Positions 1 through 8,199 of a stretch of DNA of 64,000 nucleotides are shown here, piece after piece (the first letter of the stretch is position 1; every line of letters starts with the position of its first letter). Origin of the DNA: an uncultured Clostridia bacterium. Lineage in GTDB: Bacteria > Bacillota > Clostridia > Christensenellales > Aristaeellaceae. The translations under genes were made by a program, and so were the position numbers. The stretch spans positions 26,041-90,040 of the forward strand of contig CAKUFI010000002.1 of assembly GCA_934647305.1 (NCBI GenBank), read 5' to 3'. Under the pieces are notes generated by a model. That model worked only from the letters and a program-made list of their open reading frames with translations, searched no databases and had not been told where the DNA came from.

Positions 1-2
1 GC

Positions 3-818
3 AGCAGCTTTACCGACGACACCCTGATGACCATTGCCGTGGCACAAGCGCTGGCCCGAGCCAATGAGCGCGGCCTGGGTCCCTGCTTCGCCGCGTTCAT
101 GCGGCGAATGGGTCAGCGGTTCTCCTGCCCGATGGGCAGCTACGGCGGGCGCTTTGCCCAATGGCTGGCTTCGGACGACCCAAAGCCCTACGGCAGCCTC
201 GGCAACGGCAGCGCCATGCGCGTCTCGCCCTGCGCGGAAATCGCCTTTTCGCTGGACATAGCGCTGGAGCTGGCCAGGCAGTCCGCCGAGGTCACGCACA
301 ACCATCCGGAGGGCATACGCGGCGCGCAGGCGGTCGCAGGCGCCGTCTATCTGGCCCGGTCGGGCAGGGACAAGGCGGCCATCCGCTCGTTGATTGAGCG
401 CGAGTTCTATCCTCTGCACCAGTCGATCGAGCAGATCCGGCCGCTGTATCGCTTCGACGCGACCTGTCAGGGCACCGTGCCGCAGGCGATCACCGCCTTC
501 CTCGAAAGTGAGAGCTTCGAGGACGCGATACGCAATGCCGTCTCGCTGGGCGGGGACAGCGACACGCTCACCTGCATCACCGGCTCCATCGCCTGGCCCT
601 ACTACGCCCGGCGCGGCCTGGACGAGGCCATGCAAAGGCTCCGCGGCCAGGCGCTTGGCCTGCTGCCTGAGGATCTGCGCGCCTTCGTCGTGGCCTGGGA
701 CAAGGCCGCGGAAGACAATCTTCCACCCCGTCCGTGGGGGATCGACGCCCGTGAATCCGTCTATGACGCGCTGATAAAAAGCACCCTGGAGGGATACGAT
801 CGTAATAAAAGCCGCTGA
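3..818 (+). CDS. ADP-ribosylglycohydrolase family protein (5'-truncated by window edge)
   Basis: Predicted to hydrolyse ADP-ribosyl groups from proteins or small molecules in the cytoplasm with a pair of Mg ions. The open frame runs in from the window edge, beginning SSFTDDT, so the metal-binding FTDDT motif lies upstream of the first internal ATG (27) and the true start is outside the window. Further family marks are a glycine-rich GSLGNGSAMR segment near residue 60 and a C-terminal GGDSDT metal-binding motif. Family identification is firm; the substrate is unknown. The following DUF998 gene starts at or just past this stop, which suggests co-transcription. Confidence 0.9.
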   Translation, partial: SSFTDDTLMTIAVAQALARANERGLGPCFAAFMRRMGQRFSCPMGSYGGRFAQWLASDDPKPYGSLGNGSAMRVSPCAEIAFSLDIALELARQSAEVTHNHPEGIRGAQAVAGAVYLARSGRDKAAIRSLIEREFYPLHQSIEQIRPLYRFDATCQGTVPQAITAFLESESFEDAIRNAVSLGGDSDTLTCITGSIAWPYYARRGLDEAMQRLRGQALGLLPEDLRAFVVAWDKAAEDNLPPRPWGIDARESVYDALIKSTLEGYDRNKSR

Positions 819-871
819 TTCAACGACTGGGCCTGCTGGGGCTGGTCAGTCTGCTCTCCTACACCGCCGCG

Positions 872-1435
872 GTGATCTTCTCGCCGCTGGCCTATCCGGG
901 CTACGACTGGATGGCGCAGGCGGTCAGCGACCTGAGCGCGGCCAACGCCCCGTCGCTGGCGCTGTGGAACCGGCTCAGCAGTTTGTACGGCGTGTGCGAG
1001 GTGGTCTGCGCCACGCTGGTGGTCGTGGGCCTGCAGGGGCGCAAGACCCGGCTGCTGCGCGCGGGCGTTTCGCTGTTCGCCGCGATGGAGTGGCTCTCGG
1101 CCGTGGGCTACCGCATGTTTCCGCTCAGCGACAGCGGCTATGCCGGCGCGTTTCAGGACAAAATGCACCTGCTGATCACGGCGCTGGTGGTGCTGCTGTC
1201 CATCGCGTCGCTCACGACGATCATCGTCGCCGGGGCGAAGGACCGCGGCTGCCGCTCCTGGGGCATGTGCGCGGGGATTGCGCTGGGCATGATGCTGGTG
1301 GGCGCGCTGGGCATGAACCTGGTGCCGGCCAGGTACTTCGGCGTGGTCGAGCGCTTCAGCGTGTTCGCGGCCACCGGCTTCAACGCGGCCCTGGGCCTGC
1401 ACCTGTACCTGCTGCCCCCGCGCGAAGGGGCGTGA
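872..1435 (+). CDS. DUF998 family multi-pass membrane protein
   Basis: A small integral membrane protein with about five to six hydrophobic segments and the family-typical early pattern FSPLAYPGYDWMAQAVSDLSA. Function is unknown for the family. The GTG at 872 is the first standard start, but the frame stays open back to 809 and encodes a convincing first membrane helix (LGLLGLVSLLSYTAAVIF). Translation therefore probably begins near 815-827 at a non-ATG codon, or the gene has lost its start. A GGAGGG lies at 788-793 inside the end of the preceding gene, somewhat far for those codons. It directly follows the ADP-ribosylglycohydrolase gene and converges on the next transporter gene. Confidence 0.75.
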   Translation: MIFSPLAYPGYDWMAQAVSDLSAANAPSLALWNRLSSLYGVCEVVCATLVVVGLQGRKTRLLRAGVSLFAAMEWLSAVGYRMFPLSDSGYAGAFQDKMHLLITALVVLLSIASLTTIIVAGAKDRGCRSWGMCAGIALGMMLVGALGMNLVPARYFGVVERFSVFAATGFNAALGLHLYLLPPREGA

Positions 1436-1439
1436 GAAA

Positions 1440-2330
1440 TCACTTCACCCTCTGCCGCCTGCCCTCGCCCACCAGCGCGGAGCCGATGATGAGCGCCGCG
1501 CCGAGAAGCCCCAGGGGCGTGATCGGCTCGTGCAGCACGGCGGCGGAGAGCAGCAGCGCGAACACCGGGTCGATGTAGCTCAGAAGCGCGATGGTCTGCG
1601 CCCTGAGCCGCTTCATGCTGCCGAAATACATCGCGTAGGCGACGCCCGTATGCACGATGCCGACGATCAGCACCAGCACGGCCGCGCGCGCATCCAGCCG
1701 GATGGCGGCGAAGTCCTCGGTCAGCAGTACATAGGGCGCAAGCGCCACCGTCGCCGCCGTCAGCTGAACGGCGGTCTTTTTGTACGCGTCCTCGACCTGC
1801 ACCCGCTTGTTGAGCAGGATCACCGTAGCGTAGAGCGCCGCCGCGCCCAATCCGAAAGCCACGCCGCTCAGGTCCCGCGCGCCGATTCCCCCGCCGTCCG
1901 CCACGCCCGAAACGAATGCCATGCCCACGACGGCCGCGCCCGCGCAGGCGAGCCTGCGTGCCGTGAGCCGCTCCCTGAGCACCAGCGGCGAGAGCAGGAT
2001 CACCAGCGTGGGCTGCATGTAATAGCACATGGTCGCTGTGGCCACGGTGGTGTGGTTGTAGGCCTCGAACAGCAAGATCCAGTTGGCCCCGATCAGCGCG
2101 CCGGTCAGCGCCAGCAGCAGCAGGCTCCTGCGCCCGATCCGCTCAGTCTTCCCCCGCCCGCGAAGGCACACAATCCCCCACAGGAACAGGCTGCCCAGCA
2201 GGCCGCGGCTGAAGGCCAGCATACCCGAGGACAGCGGGATGTACCGCCTGAACACGCCGATCGTGCCGTAGAGCAGCATGGCGGAGATCAGCATGAGGTA
2301 CGACTTAAGGCTGCTTTCTTCTCTTTTCAT
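1440..2330 (-). CDS. EamA/DMT-family transporter
   Basis: Predicted ten-helix drug/metabolite-type transporter of the inner membrane with two EamA repeats. The first repeat begins around the segment YLMLISAMLLYGTIGVFRRY, and the second begins around the GVAFGLGAAALYATVILLNK helix. Loop GANWILLFEAY is characteristic of the family. The start was chosen at the ATG at 2330; a TTG at 2348 is possible, but the GGAG overlaps it and serves the ATG better. Substrate cannot be read from sequence; amino-acid or metabolite export is common in the family. It ends 4 bp after the convergent DUF998 stop, with no room for a terminator. Confidence 0.85.
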   Translation of the reverse strand: MKREESSLKSYLMLISAMLLYGTIGVFRRYIPLSSGMLAFSRGLLGSLFLWGIVCLRGRGKTERIGRRSLLLLALTGALIGANWILLFEAYNHTTVATATMCYYMQPTLVILLSPLVLRERLTARRLACAGAAVVGMAFVSGVADGGGIGARDLSGVAFGLGAAALYATVILLNKRVQVEDAYKKTAVQLTAATVALAPYVLLTEDFAAIRLDARAAVLVLIVGIVHTGVAYAMYFGSMKRLRAQTIALLSYIDPVFALLLSAAVLHEPITPLGLLGAALIIGSALVGEGRRQRVK

Positions 2331-2417
2331 TTGACGTTCACGCTCCAAATACTCATTTGCGCGAAAGCATGCGCCCGCGAGCGAATCGCAGGCGCATGAC
2401 GTGTTCTTTCTGGCCTT

Positions 2418-3233
2418 CTACCGCTCGCCCGGCTGCCAGAATTCGTTCTCCCAGGGCGTGTTGATGCAGCCGACGCGGGCAAAGCGCGGCAGGTCGCTGC
2501 GCACGATATAGTCGATATAGGAGACGACCATGCGCGCGGTCAGCAGGTAGCCCATGGAGTTGAGGTGCCCGCCCAGGCCGAAGGTCTTATAAAAATCCTT
2601 GTCATAGACCGGGGCGTACTGCCTGAAGTCCAGCACAAACGTGTTCGGGAACCGCTCGGCCAGGCGATAGAGCGCCTCGCGATGCCTGTCCCGAAGCTCG
2701 GCGCGCGCGTCGTCCGCGCCCAGGCGCGGCATGGTCATCAGGAAGAAGAAGGCGTGGGGCGCGATCTCGTGATAGCGCTGCACAATGGCGGCGTAGTATC
2801 CAAGGAAGGTGTGCCGGTTGTTTCGCCAGTCGCTTTCGTCAATGTCGGACAGCTCGCCGAATTCCTGCTCACCCTGCGCCACCTGCCGCAGGTCGTTCGC
2901 GCCCAGCGCCACGATGTACGCCTTGCAGGCCAAGTCGCGGTTCCAAAGGCCCTTGTCATCGGCAAAGGACTCCATGTACGCCTTCGCGGTCATGCCGCCG
3001 CGCGAGAAGTTGTAGACCCGCACCCCGGCGATGCGCGCCATGTACTGCCCCCAGGACTCCTCGTACACGTCGTGATAGGTCTTGCTGCCCTGCGCGTTGG
3101 TTCCCTCAAACTCTCCCGAGGCCAGCGAATCGCCCACACACCCGATCGTGCGGAAAATGCTCGTCCAGCCGCCGTCCGGAAGCAGTCGCTCGAGCGGCTT
3201 GCCCTCCGGCCTGTTCATCCAGTCGTTTTCCAT
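2418..3233 (-). CDS. SGNH/GDSL-family hydrolase
   Basis: Predicted serine hydrolase (esterase/lipase fold). Block I is GDSLASGEF near residue 33 with the nucleophilic Ser, block III is GANDL, and a late GGHLNSMGY segment carries the likely catalytic His. No signal peptide is visible, so it is probably cytoplasmic. The start is the ATG 3 bp after the stop of the methyltransferase gene; its ribosome binding site (GGAGG, 8 nt away) lies inside the end of that gene, so the pair is probably translationally coupled. Substrate is unknown. Confidence 0.85.
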   Translation of the reverse strand: MENDWMNRPEGKPLERLLPDGGWTSIFRTIGCVGDSLASGEFEGTNAQGSKTYHDVYEESWGQYMARIAGVRVYNFSRGGMTAKAYMESFADDKGLWNRDLACKAYIVALGANDLRQVAQGEQEFGELSDIDESDWRNNRHTFLGYYAAIVQRYHEIAPHAFFFLMTMPRLGADDARAELRDRHREALYRLAERFPNTFVLDFRQYAPVYDKDFYKTFGLGGHLNSMGYLLTARMVVSYIDYIVRSDLPRFARVGCINTPWENEFWQPGER

Positions 3234-3236
3234 GTG

Positions 3237-4118
3237 CTATTCCTCCGTATTCTCCAGTTTTCCGCAAAGCTGCCAGAACGCCACCGCGCTCGCCGCCGCG
3301 ACGTTGAGCGAGTCCACCCCGTGCGACATGGGAATCATCACCGTGTCGTCGCACCGGGCGATCGTCTCCTCGGCCAGGCCGTCGCCCTCCGTGCCCAGAA
3401 TCAGCGCCAGCTTTTCCTCCCGGGTCAGGCGCGGCTCGGCGACCGAAATCGCGCGTTCGTCCAGCGCCAGCGCGGCCGTGTGAAAGCCCATTTCCTTCAG
3501 GCGGCTCAGTTCGCCCGGCCAGTCGGACGCCTGCTCCCCGATGCGCGCCCAGGGCACCTGAAACACCGTGCCCATGCTCACCCGAACCGCGCGCCGCACC
3601 AGCGGGTCGCAGCAGGTCGGGGTCAGCAGCACGCCGTCCACGCCCAGCGCCGCCGCGCAGCGGAAGATCGCGCCCACGTTGGTCGGATCGGCGATGCCCT
3701 CCAGCACGGCCAGCCGGCGCGCGCCCCGGCAGACCTCCTCGACCGTCCGCGCTTCGGGCCGGCGCATCGCGCACAGCACGCCGCGCGTCAGCTCATACCC
3801 GGTCAGGCGGGCAAGCGTCTCCCGTTCGGCCGTGTACACCGGCACGTCCGGACAGCGCGCAAGCAGCTCCTGCGCCGCCGAAAGCTGCCGCCGCTCCATC
3901 AGGAAGCTCACCGGCTCGCACCCGGCTTTCAGCGCACACGCAATCACCTTCAGGCTCTCCGCGATGAACAGCCCCTTCTCCGGCGACTGCTTCGAGCGCA
4001 GCTGCGCCCCGGTCAGCCGGGCGTATACGTCCAGCTCCGGCGCGTCCAGGCTGGTTATCTCTTTCACCATGTTTCCTGGGCAATGCCTGCCCACCTGCTC
4101 GATTTTAGGCTCTGACAT
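3237..4118 (-). CDS. TrmH/SpoU-family RNA 2'-O-ribose methyltransferase
   Basis: Predicted SAM-dependent RNA methyltransferase with a knotted SPOUT fold acting on tRNA or rRNA ribose. An N-terminal substrate-binding region carries the pattern KGLFIAESLKV. The three SpoU motifs follow: NVGAIFRCAAALG, then ILGTEGDGLA, then IPMSHGVDSLNVAAA near the C-terminus. The ATG at 4118 was chosen because a GGAG sits 7 nt upstream; an upstream in-frame methionine at 4154 lacks such a site. First gene of a pair with the SGNH hydrolase. RNA target unassigned. Confidence 0.88.
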   Translation of the reverse strand: MSEPKIEQVGRHCPGNMVKEITSLDAPELDVYARLTGAQLRSKQSPEKGLFIAESLKVIACALKAGCEPVSFLMERRQLSAAQELLARCPDVPVYTAERETLARLTGYELTRGVLCAMRRPEARTVEEVCRGARRLAVLEGIADPTNVGAIFRCAAALGVDGVLLTPTCCDPLVRRAVRVSMGTVFQVPWARIGEQASDWPGELSRLKEMGFHTAALALDERAISVAEPRLTREEKLALILGTEGDGLAEETIARCDDTVMIPMSHGVDSLNVAAASAVAFWQLCGKLENTEE

Positions 4119-4332
4119 GTTATATCTCCATCTACAGGGTGTAGGAAAAAGCATACCTATCGTAAATCCATCAATCAGGAAGGATATATAGATTTAGAAA
4201 AGGATAGGTTTTATCCTGCATTATCCTACGCCCAATTTATATTTCGGCAATTACTCAGAGGCCGCGGACAGTCTCCTTTCGGCAGTTCAAGCGACAGCCC
4301 CCTCCAGAAAAAAACCGACCGCATCGCCCCAT
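4119..4332. other. AT-rich spacer upstream of the methyltransferase gene, then unique sequence
   Basis: Clearly more AT-rich than its surroundings. Around 4199-4228 it contains GGATA/TATCC inverted and direct repeats (GGATAGG, TTTTATCC, TTATCC) that could be an operator or the stem of a leader. No convincing -35/-10 pair was found. The repeat field begins at about 4333. Confidence 0.35.
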
Positions 4333-4421
4333 GCCTCCCCTGAAAGGGGAGGTGCCTGCAGCGCAGGCGGTGGGGTTCATAACGAAGACCTTGGCCGCTC
4401 CAATCTATGGCCCTCGGGGTC
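4333..4421 (+). repeat. Dispersed composite repeat: GC-rich module plus loop-invariant hairpin
   Basis: First part (4333-4380) carries CCTCCCCTGAAAGGGGAGG, a near-perfect palindrome, then GTGCCTGCAGCGCAGGCGG; the same block recurs near 14524-14569 (inverted) and 63743-63790. It runs directly into a hairpin (4387-4421) with arms GACC..GGCC and GGCC..GGTC around the recurrent loop GCTCCAATCTAT. Non-coding. Confidence 0.75.
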
Positions 4422-4468
4422 ATCGACAGGATGCGCGGCGGCAGGCTGTGGGGGGAGTGTGCCCCCGA

Positions 4469-4519
4469 GTTTTCCGAAAACGAAGAATCTGGAGGCTCTA
4501 ATCTATGGCCGACAGATTC
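4469..4519 (+). repeat. Dispersed double-hairpin element, copy 2
   Basis: A short palindrome (GTTTTCCGAAAAC, 4470-4482) stands where other copies have hairpin I. It is followed by a hairpin with GAATCT (4485-4490) and AGATTC (4514-4519) arms, inner GGC/GCC, and loop TCTAATCTATG. Same architecture as the elements near 4.8, 11.4 and 63.9 kb, with different stem sequence. Confidence 0.7.
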
Positions 4520-4540
4520 GTGTTCTGTCCGGCGGCAGCA

Positions 4541-4720
4541 GCTGGAGCCGGGCACTGCCCGGTGGCTGTCGGCACTGCCGACCGGCAGCAGCCGGAGCCG
4601 GGCACTGCCCGGTGGCTGTCGGCACTGCCGACCGGCAGCAGCTGGAGCCGGGCACTGCCCGGTGGCTGTCGGCACTGCCGACCGGCAGCAACTGGAGCCG
4701 GCACTGCCCGGTGGCGGCCA
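4541..4720 (+). repeat. 50-bp tandem repeat, about 3.6 units
   Basis: Units begin at 4541, 4591, 4641 and 4691 (the last partial and degenerate). Each unit contains GCCGGGCACTGCCCGGTGGC and GTCGGCACTGCCGACCGGCA, two GC-rich self-complementary blocks. First three units differ at essentially one position. The unit is an expanded form of the GGCTGTCGGCACTGCCGACC tail seen once at each dispersed repeat elsewhere. Non-coding; open frames across it differ in every frame and have no homology signature. Confidence 0.85.
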
Positions 4721-4781
4721 ATGGTCGTCGATGGAACGCGCGCCGCGGACGGATGGGTCCGCGGAGGCAATGCCGACAGAT

Positions 4782-4844
4782 GTTTTCCGGGCAAGTCCCG
4801 GAAAACCGGAGAAATTGGGAACTTGAACCTATGGTTCCCAATTT
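4782..4844 (+). repeat. Dispersed double-hairpin element, copy 3 (complete)
   Basis: Hairpin I: GTTTTCCGGG (4782-4791) pairs perfectly with CCCGGAAAAC (4797-4806). Hairpin II: AAATTGGGAAC (4812-4822) pairs perfectly with GTTCCCAATTT (4834-4844) around the loop TTGAACCTATG. Followed by CGTCGAT and the GGCAGCA..GGCTGTCGGCACTGCC tail, which here forms the end of the HAD gene on the other strand. Confidence 0.85.
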
Positions 4845-4850
4845 CGTCGA

Positions 4851-5519
4851 TTAAATCGGCGGCAGCAGGCGGCTGTCGGCACTGCCGACCGACCGCAGGT
4901 CGGTCACGAACTGACTGACCAACGCGCGGATGGCCGCCTCGTCGGGGCGGGAGGAATCGTCCTGCACGCCGATCACGCGCATGCCCGCCTGCTTCGCGGT
5001 GCGCAGCGCGCCCAGGTTGTCGTCCAGAAACACGCACTCGCCGACCGGCCTGCCCAGCCGCGCCGCCGCCTGCGCGTAGATCTCGACCTGCGCCTTGGTC
5101 AGGCCGAAGTCGTCGCACGACCATACATTGTCGAACAGCGCGCGCAGTCCCAGCCGCTCCATGCAGGGGTCGAGCATGCGATGCGGACTAGCGGTCAGCA
5201 CGCTCAGGCTGTGTCCGCCCGCGCGCAGTGCCTCAAGCGCCTCGCGCACGCCCGGCTTGGCCTGTATCGCGTCCCGATAGGCTGGTAGGGCGAACTCATC
5301 CATCTCGGCCAGCAGCTCGTCCACTCCTTTGTTCAGGTGAAAGTGCTCCTGAAAATAGCGCGCACTGCCCAAATCGCCCAGCGGCGTGAGCGTGCGCACG
5401 ATATCCTCGGGATAGGAAACGCCGTTTTTGTCCAGCACGTGCAGCATTTTGCCGCCCCAGGTGGGCATCGAGTCCACCAGCGTGCCGTCAAAATCAAAGA
5501 TGTATGGCTCTGGCCGCAT
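4851..5519 (-). CDS. HAD-superfamily hydrolase (phosphoglycolate phosphatase-like)
   Basis: Predicted cytoplasmic phosphatase using an aspartyl-phosphate intermediate. Motif I is DFDGTLVDS near the N-terminus, motif II is LTASPHRM, a conserved Lys lies in GLTKAQVEIYAQ, and motif IV is VFLDDNLGALRTAKQAGM; a helical cap lies between motifs I and II. The start at 5519 has an AAGGAGGAG site 5-6 nt upstream. The last residues (RSVGSADSRLLPPI and stop) are translated from the dispersed repeat tail, so a repeat insertion seems to have rewritten the C-terminus. Substrate unknown. Confidence 0.87.
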   Translation of the reverse strand: MRPEPYIFDFDGTLVDSMPTWGGKMLHVLDKNGVSYPEDIVRTLTPLGDLGSARYFQEHFHLNKGVDELLAEMDEFALPAYRDAIQAKPGVREALEALRAGGHSLSVLTASPHRMLDPCMERLGLRALFDNVWSCDDFGLTKAQVEIYAQAAARLGRPVGECVFLDDNLGALRTAKQAGMRVIGVQDDSSRPDEAAIRALVSQFVTDLRSVGSADSRLLPPI

Positions 5520-5544
5520 AGCTCCTCCTTGGAAAAAACGCGCT

Positions 5545-6051
5545 TTAGTACCGGCTGATGGGCAGCGACGCGTCGTCCTCGCCCGGGCGCAGAGCGGAGA
5601 CCACCACCCAGTAGCCCGCCTGCCCCTCCACCTCGACGCGCACCCGCTCGCCCACATGGCGGCCCATGAGCGCCTTGCCCAGCGGGGATTCCTTGCTGAT
5701 CAGGCCCTTCTGCGCGTTCTGGCGCAGGGTGGTCACCAGCTGAATCTCCTCCCGCTCGCCGTCCTCCTCATACTGAAGCGTCACCCAGGAGAACAGGCCG
5801 ACCTCATCCGCAGGCGTTTCCTTCGCCGGAATGACCTTCGCCGTGGCCACCATGCGCTTGAGATAGCGGATTCGGCTCTCGTTCTTGCGCATTTCCTGCT
5901 TCGCGGCCTTGTATTCGTAGTTTTCGCTCAGGTCGCCGAACGCGCGCGCCGTGCGCACCTCCTCCATGATTTTGGGGCGCAGTACGCTCATGCGCTCGTC
6001 GATCTCCGCCTGCATTTTGTCGATGTCCACCTGGGTCAGTTCGTCGTACAT
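5545..6051 (-). CDS. greA: Transcription elongation factor GreA/GreB family
   Basis: Predicted to bind the RNA polymerase secondary channel and stimulate cleavage of backtracked transcripts. The N-terminal coiled coil includes the acidic tip segment GDLSENYEYKAAKQEM (about residues 40-57). The C-terminal FKBP-like domain contains KGLISKESPLGKALMGRHVG, the family's strongest motif. Length (168 residues) is close to the usual 158. It lies just downstream of rodA and upstream of the HAD gene on the same strand. An additional GreA paralogue elsewhere in the genome cannot be excluded. Confidence 0.9.
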   Translation of the reverse strand: MYDELTQVDIDKMQAEIDERMSVLRPKIMEEVRTARAFGDLSENYEYKAAKQEMRKNESRIRYLKRMVATAKVIPAKETPADEVGLFSWVTLQYEEDGEREEIQLVTTLRQNAQKGLISKESPLGKALMGRHVGERVRVEVEGQAGYWVVVSALRPGEDDASLPISRY

Positions 6052-6102
6052 GGTCTGTCCTCCTGTCGGGAAGAGTCAAATCGCTCCTGCCCCTCAGCCC
6101 GC

Positions 6103-7386
6103 CTACAATTTGGCCGGGCGGGCGGTTCGCTGCGGCGAGGGTGTGCGGAGCGTGTGGGCGCGGCTGCGCATGGCCACGTTGATGACCAGGCCGACGCCGA
6201 TGATGTTGGTGAGGTAGTTGGAGCCGCCATAGCTGACGAAGGGCAGCGGGATGCCCGTAACCGGCATCAGGCCGATGACCATCGAGATGTTTTCGAAGGT
6301 GTGGAACAGGATCATCGACGCCACGCCGATGATGATGTAGCTGCCGAACGCGTCCTGTGCCTGAGAAGACAGCACGATCATGCGCAGGATCAGCAGCAGG
6401 AACAAAAGGGTCATCAGCCCGCCGCCCACGAAGCCGAACGTCTCGCACACGATGGCGAAGATGAAGTCGGTATGGTCGTCGGGGATGTAGTTCAGGGCGG
6501 CGAAGTTGCCCGCCGAGAACAGTCCCTTGCCCCACAGTCCGCCCGAGCCGACCGCCAGGCGGCCGTTATAGGTCTGCATGCCCGCGCCCAGTATGTCGTA
6601 GTTCGGGTCGAGCCAGACCTGTATGCGCTCCACGCGGAAGCCGCTCGAGGTGCTCAGGATGTACCACGCGGGCACCAGGATCACGATGCCGATGCAGATC
6701 ACGCCCAGGATAATCTTGATGTCGGTGCCCGAGGCGAAGATCAGTCCGGCGAAAATGGCGATGTACACCAGCGCCGTGCCCACGTCCGGCTGCAGCACGA
6801 TCAGCACCAGCGGCAAGGCCAGATAGCAGGTCACCCGGATCAGCTCGCCCACCGTGCGGATGGGCTTTTCCCGGTCGGCAAACAGCCTGGCCAACGCGAT
6901 GATGATGCACAGCTTGCCCAGCTCAGCCGGCTGGAAGGTTCGGCCGTCGCCCCATCGATAGAACATCGTCGCGGCGCCGCGGCCCTTTTCCATGCCCAGC
7001 ACGATCAGCAGCATGATGACGTTGCCCCAGTAAAACACGTTCTTGAGCTGGCCGTACAGGTGATAGTCGAAAAACACGCAGGCCATCATCGCGACGCCGC
7101 CGATCGCCATCCAGATCAGCTGAAGCCGCGGATAGGTGAAGGATTGGCTGCGGATCTTCTGGATCAGCGTCATGTCCTCGGCATTCGTCAGCGGACTGCC
7201 GGTCGCCGCGAAGATGGCCAGCACCCCGTACAGCGACAATATCAGCACCAGGATCGCCAGCGGCCACTCAAAGTGCCGAAACAGCCGCTTGCTGGCGCTG
7301 TTGACGCGGATGGTATCCAGCATGCGGGCAAACCGCTTGCTCTTCTGTTTTTTTGTGGCCGGAGCGGCCTTTTCCCTTTTCAGCAT
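6103..7386 (-). CDS. rodA: SEDS-family peptidoglycan glycosyltransferase RodA
   Basis: Predicted polytopic (about ten helices) polymerase of lateral-wall peptidoglycan acting with a class B PBP. Family features are the long extracytoplasmic loop with YNGRLAVGSGGLWGKGLFS, the conserved PDDHTDFIFAIVCETFGFVG segment, and the late NISMVIGLMPVTGIPLPFVSYGG motif that is diagnostic for the FtsW/RodA/SpoVE family. The N-terminus has a basic cytoplasmic tail of about 45 residues. Position with mreBCD, a PBP2 and minD argues for RodA rather than FtsW. Starts 10 bp after minD. Confidence 0.92.
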   Translation of the reverse strand: MLKREKAAPATKKQKSKRFARMLDTIRVNSASKRLFRHFEWPLAILVLILSLYGVLAIFAATGSPLTNAEDMTLIQKIRSQSFTYPRLQLIWMAIGGVAMMACVFFDYHLYGQLKNVFYWGNVIMLLIVLGMEKGRGAATMFYRWGDGRTFQPAELGKLCIIIALARLFADREKPIRTVGELIRVTCYLALPLVLIVLQPDVGTALVYIAIFAGLIFASGTDIKIILGVICIGIVILVPAWYILSTSSGFRVERIQVWLDPNYDILGAGMQTYNGRLAVGSGGLWGKGLFSAGNFAALNYIPDDHTDFIFAIVCETFGFVGGGLMTLLFLLLILRMIVLSSQAQDAFGSYIIIGVASMILFHTFENISMVIGLMPVTGIPLPFVSYGGSNYLTNIIGVGLVINVAMRSRAHTLRTPSPQRTARPAKL

Positions 7387-7395
7387 TTCTTCTCC

Positions 7396-8190
7396 TTATT
7401 CTCCCCGCAGGCGCTCCCAGAGGCTTCGGCGCGTCACGTCCGGAATATCGCTCTCCTCGCCCAGCAGCCGCCCGGCGATGCGCTCAATAGCCTGTGCGGC
7501 CCGACTGTCCGCGCGCTCGAGCAGGAATTTTCCCTCCTGCGCGCAGGCGGCGACCGCCTCGTCCTCGGGTACCACACCCAGAAGCGGCACTTCCAGCGCC
7601 TCCGCCAGCTCCCGGGCGCGCCCGGTCGAGCTGCTGCCCTTCTGCCAGCGCATCCGGTTGACCAGCAGGCGGCATTCGTCGACGCCCTCCCGCTTCAGCA
7701 GCATGTGCGCGCGCTCCGCGTCCCGCCGGCAGACCGGCTCGTCCTGGGTCACGATCAGCGCGGTCTGCGCGCCGGAAATCGCCGTGCGGAAGCCCCTGTC
7801 CAGGCCGGCCGGGCAGTCGACGAGCACCTCGTCGAAGCTGCCGGTCAGCTTTTTGACCAGCGCCTTCATTTGCTGCGGGGTCACGCAGGTACAGTCGCGG
7901 TTCTGCGCGGCGGCCATCAGGCTCAGCCCCTCATGCTTGCGGCTTTTGACGATCGCCTGCTTCAGGCGGCAAAGGCCCTGCGCCGCGTCGCTCAGGTCAT
8001 AGACGATGTGATCCTGCAGCCCCACGAGCAGATCCAGGCTGCGAAGGCCCGTATCCGCGTCCAGCAGCAGCACCTTTCTCCCGCGCCTGACCAGGGCAAG
8101 CGCCAGGTTCGCGCACAGCGTGGACTTGCCCACGCCGCCCTTGCCCGAGGTGATGACGATCGATCGTCCCATGCGCTCAGATCCTTTCAA
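7396..8190 (-). CDS. minD: MinD/ParA-type ATPase, probable septum-site protein
   Basis: Deviant Walker A ATPase: GKGGVGKSTLCANLALAL near residue 14, switch segment LLDADTGLRSLD, and DCPAGLDRG. Predicted membrane-associated regulator of division-site placement. The C-terminal tail (DVTRRSLWERLRGE) could form the short amphipathic membrane-targeting helix seen in MinD. No minC or minE is adjacent, which is unusual for an mre-linked min locus, so another MinD/ParA-like role is possible. Tight spacing to the PBP gene (9 bp) and rodA supports one operon. Confidence 0.83.
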   Translation of the reverse strand: MKGSERMGRSIVITSGKGGVGKSTLCANLALALVRRGRKVLLLDADTGLRSLDLLVGLQDHIVYDLSDAAQGLCRLKQAIVKSRKHEGLSLMAAAQNRDCTCVTPQQMKALVKKLTGSFDEVLVDCPAGLDRGFRTAISGAQTALIVTQDEPVCRRDAERAHMLLKREGVDECRLLVNRMRWQKGSSSTGRARELAEALEVPLLGVVPEDEAVAACAQEGKFLLERADSRAAQAIERIAGRLLGEESDIPDVTRRSLWERLRGE

Positions 8191-8199
8191 TGTCCCCGG

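Noticed and set aside
4541..4720. CRISPR array
   Set aside because: Units are contiguous 50-bp copies with no unique spacers and no cas genes nearby.
4407..5124. Open frames within the 4.2-4.85 kb repeat field
   Set aside because: All consist of translated tandem repeat in several frames; none has a ribosome binding site or conserved homology pattern.
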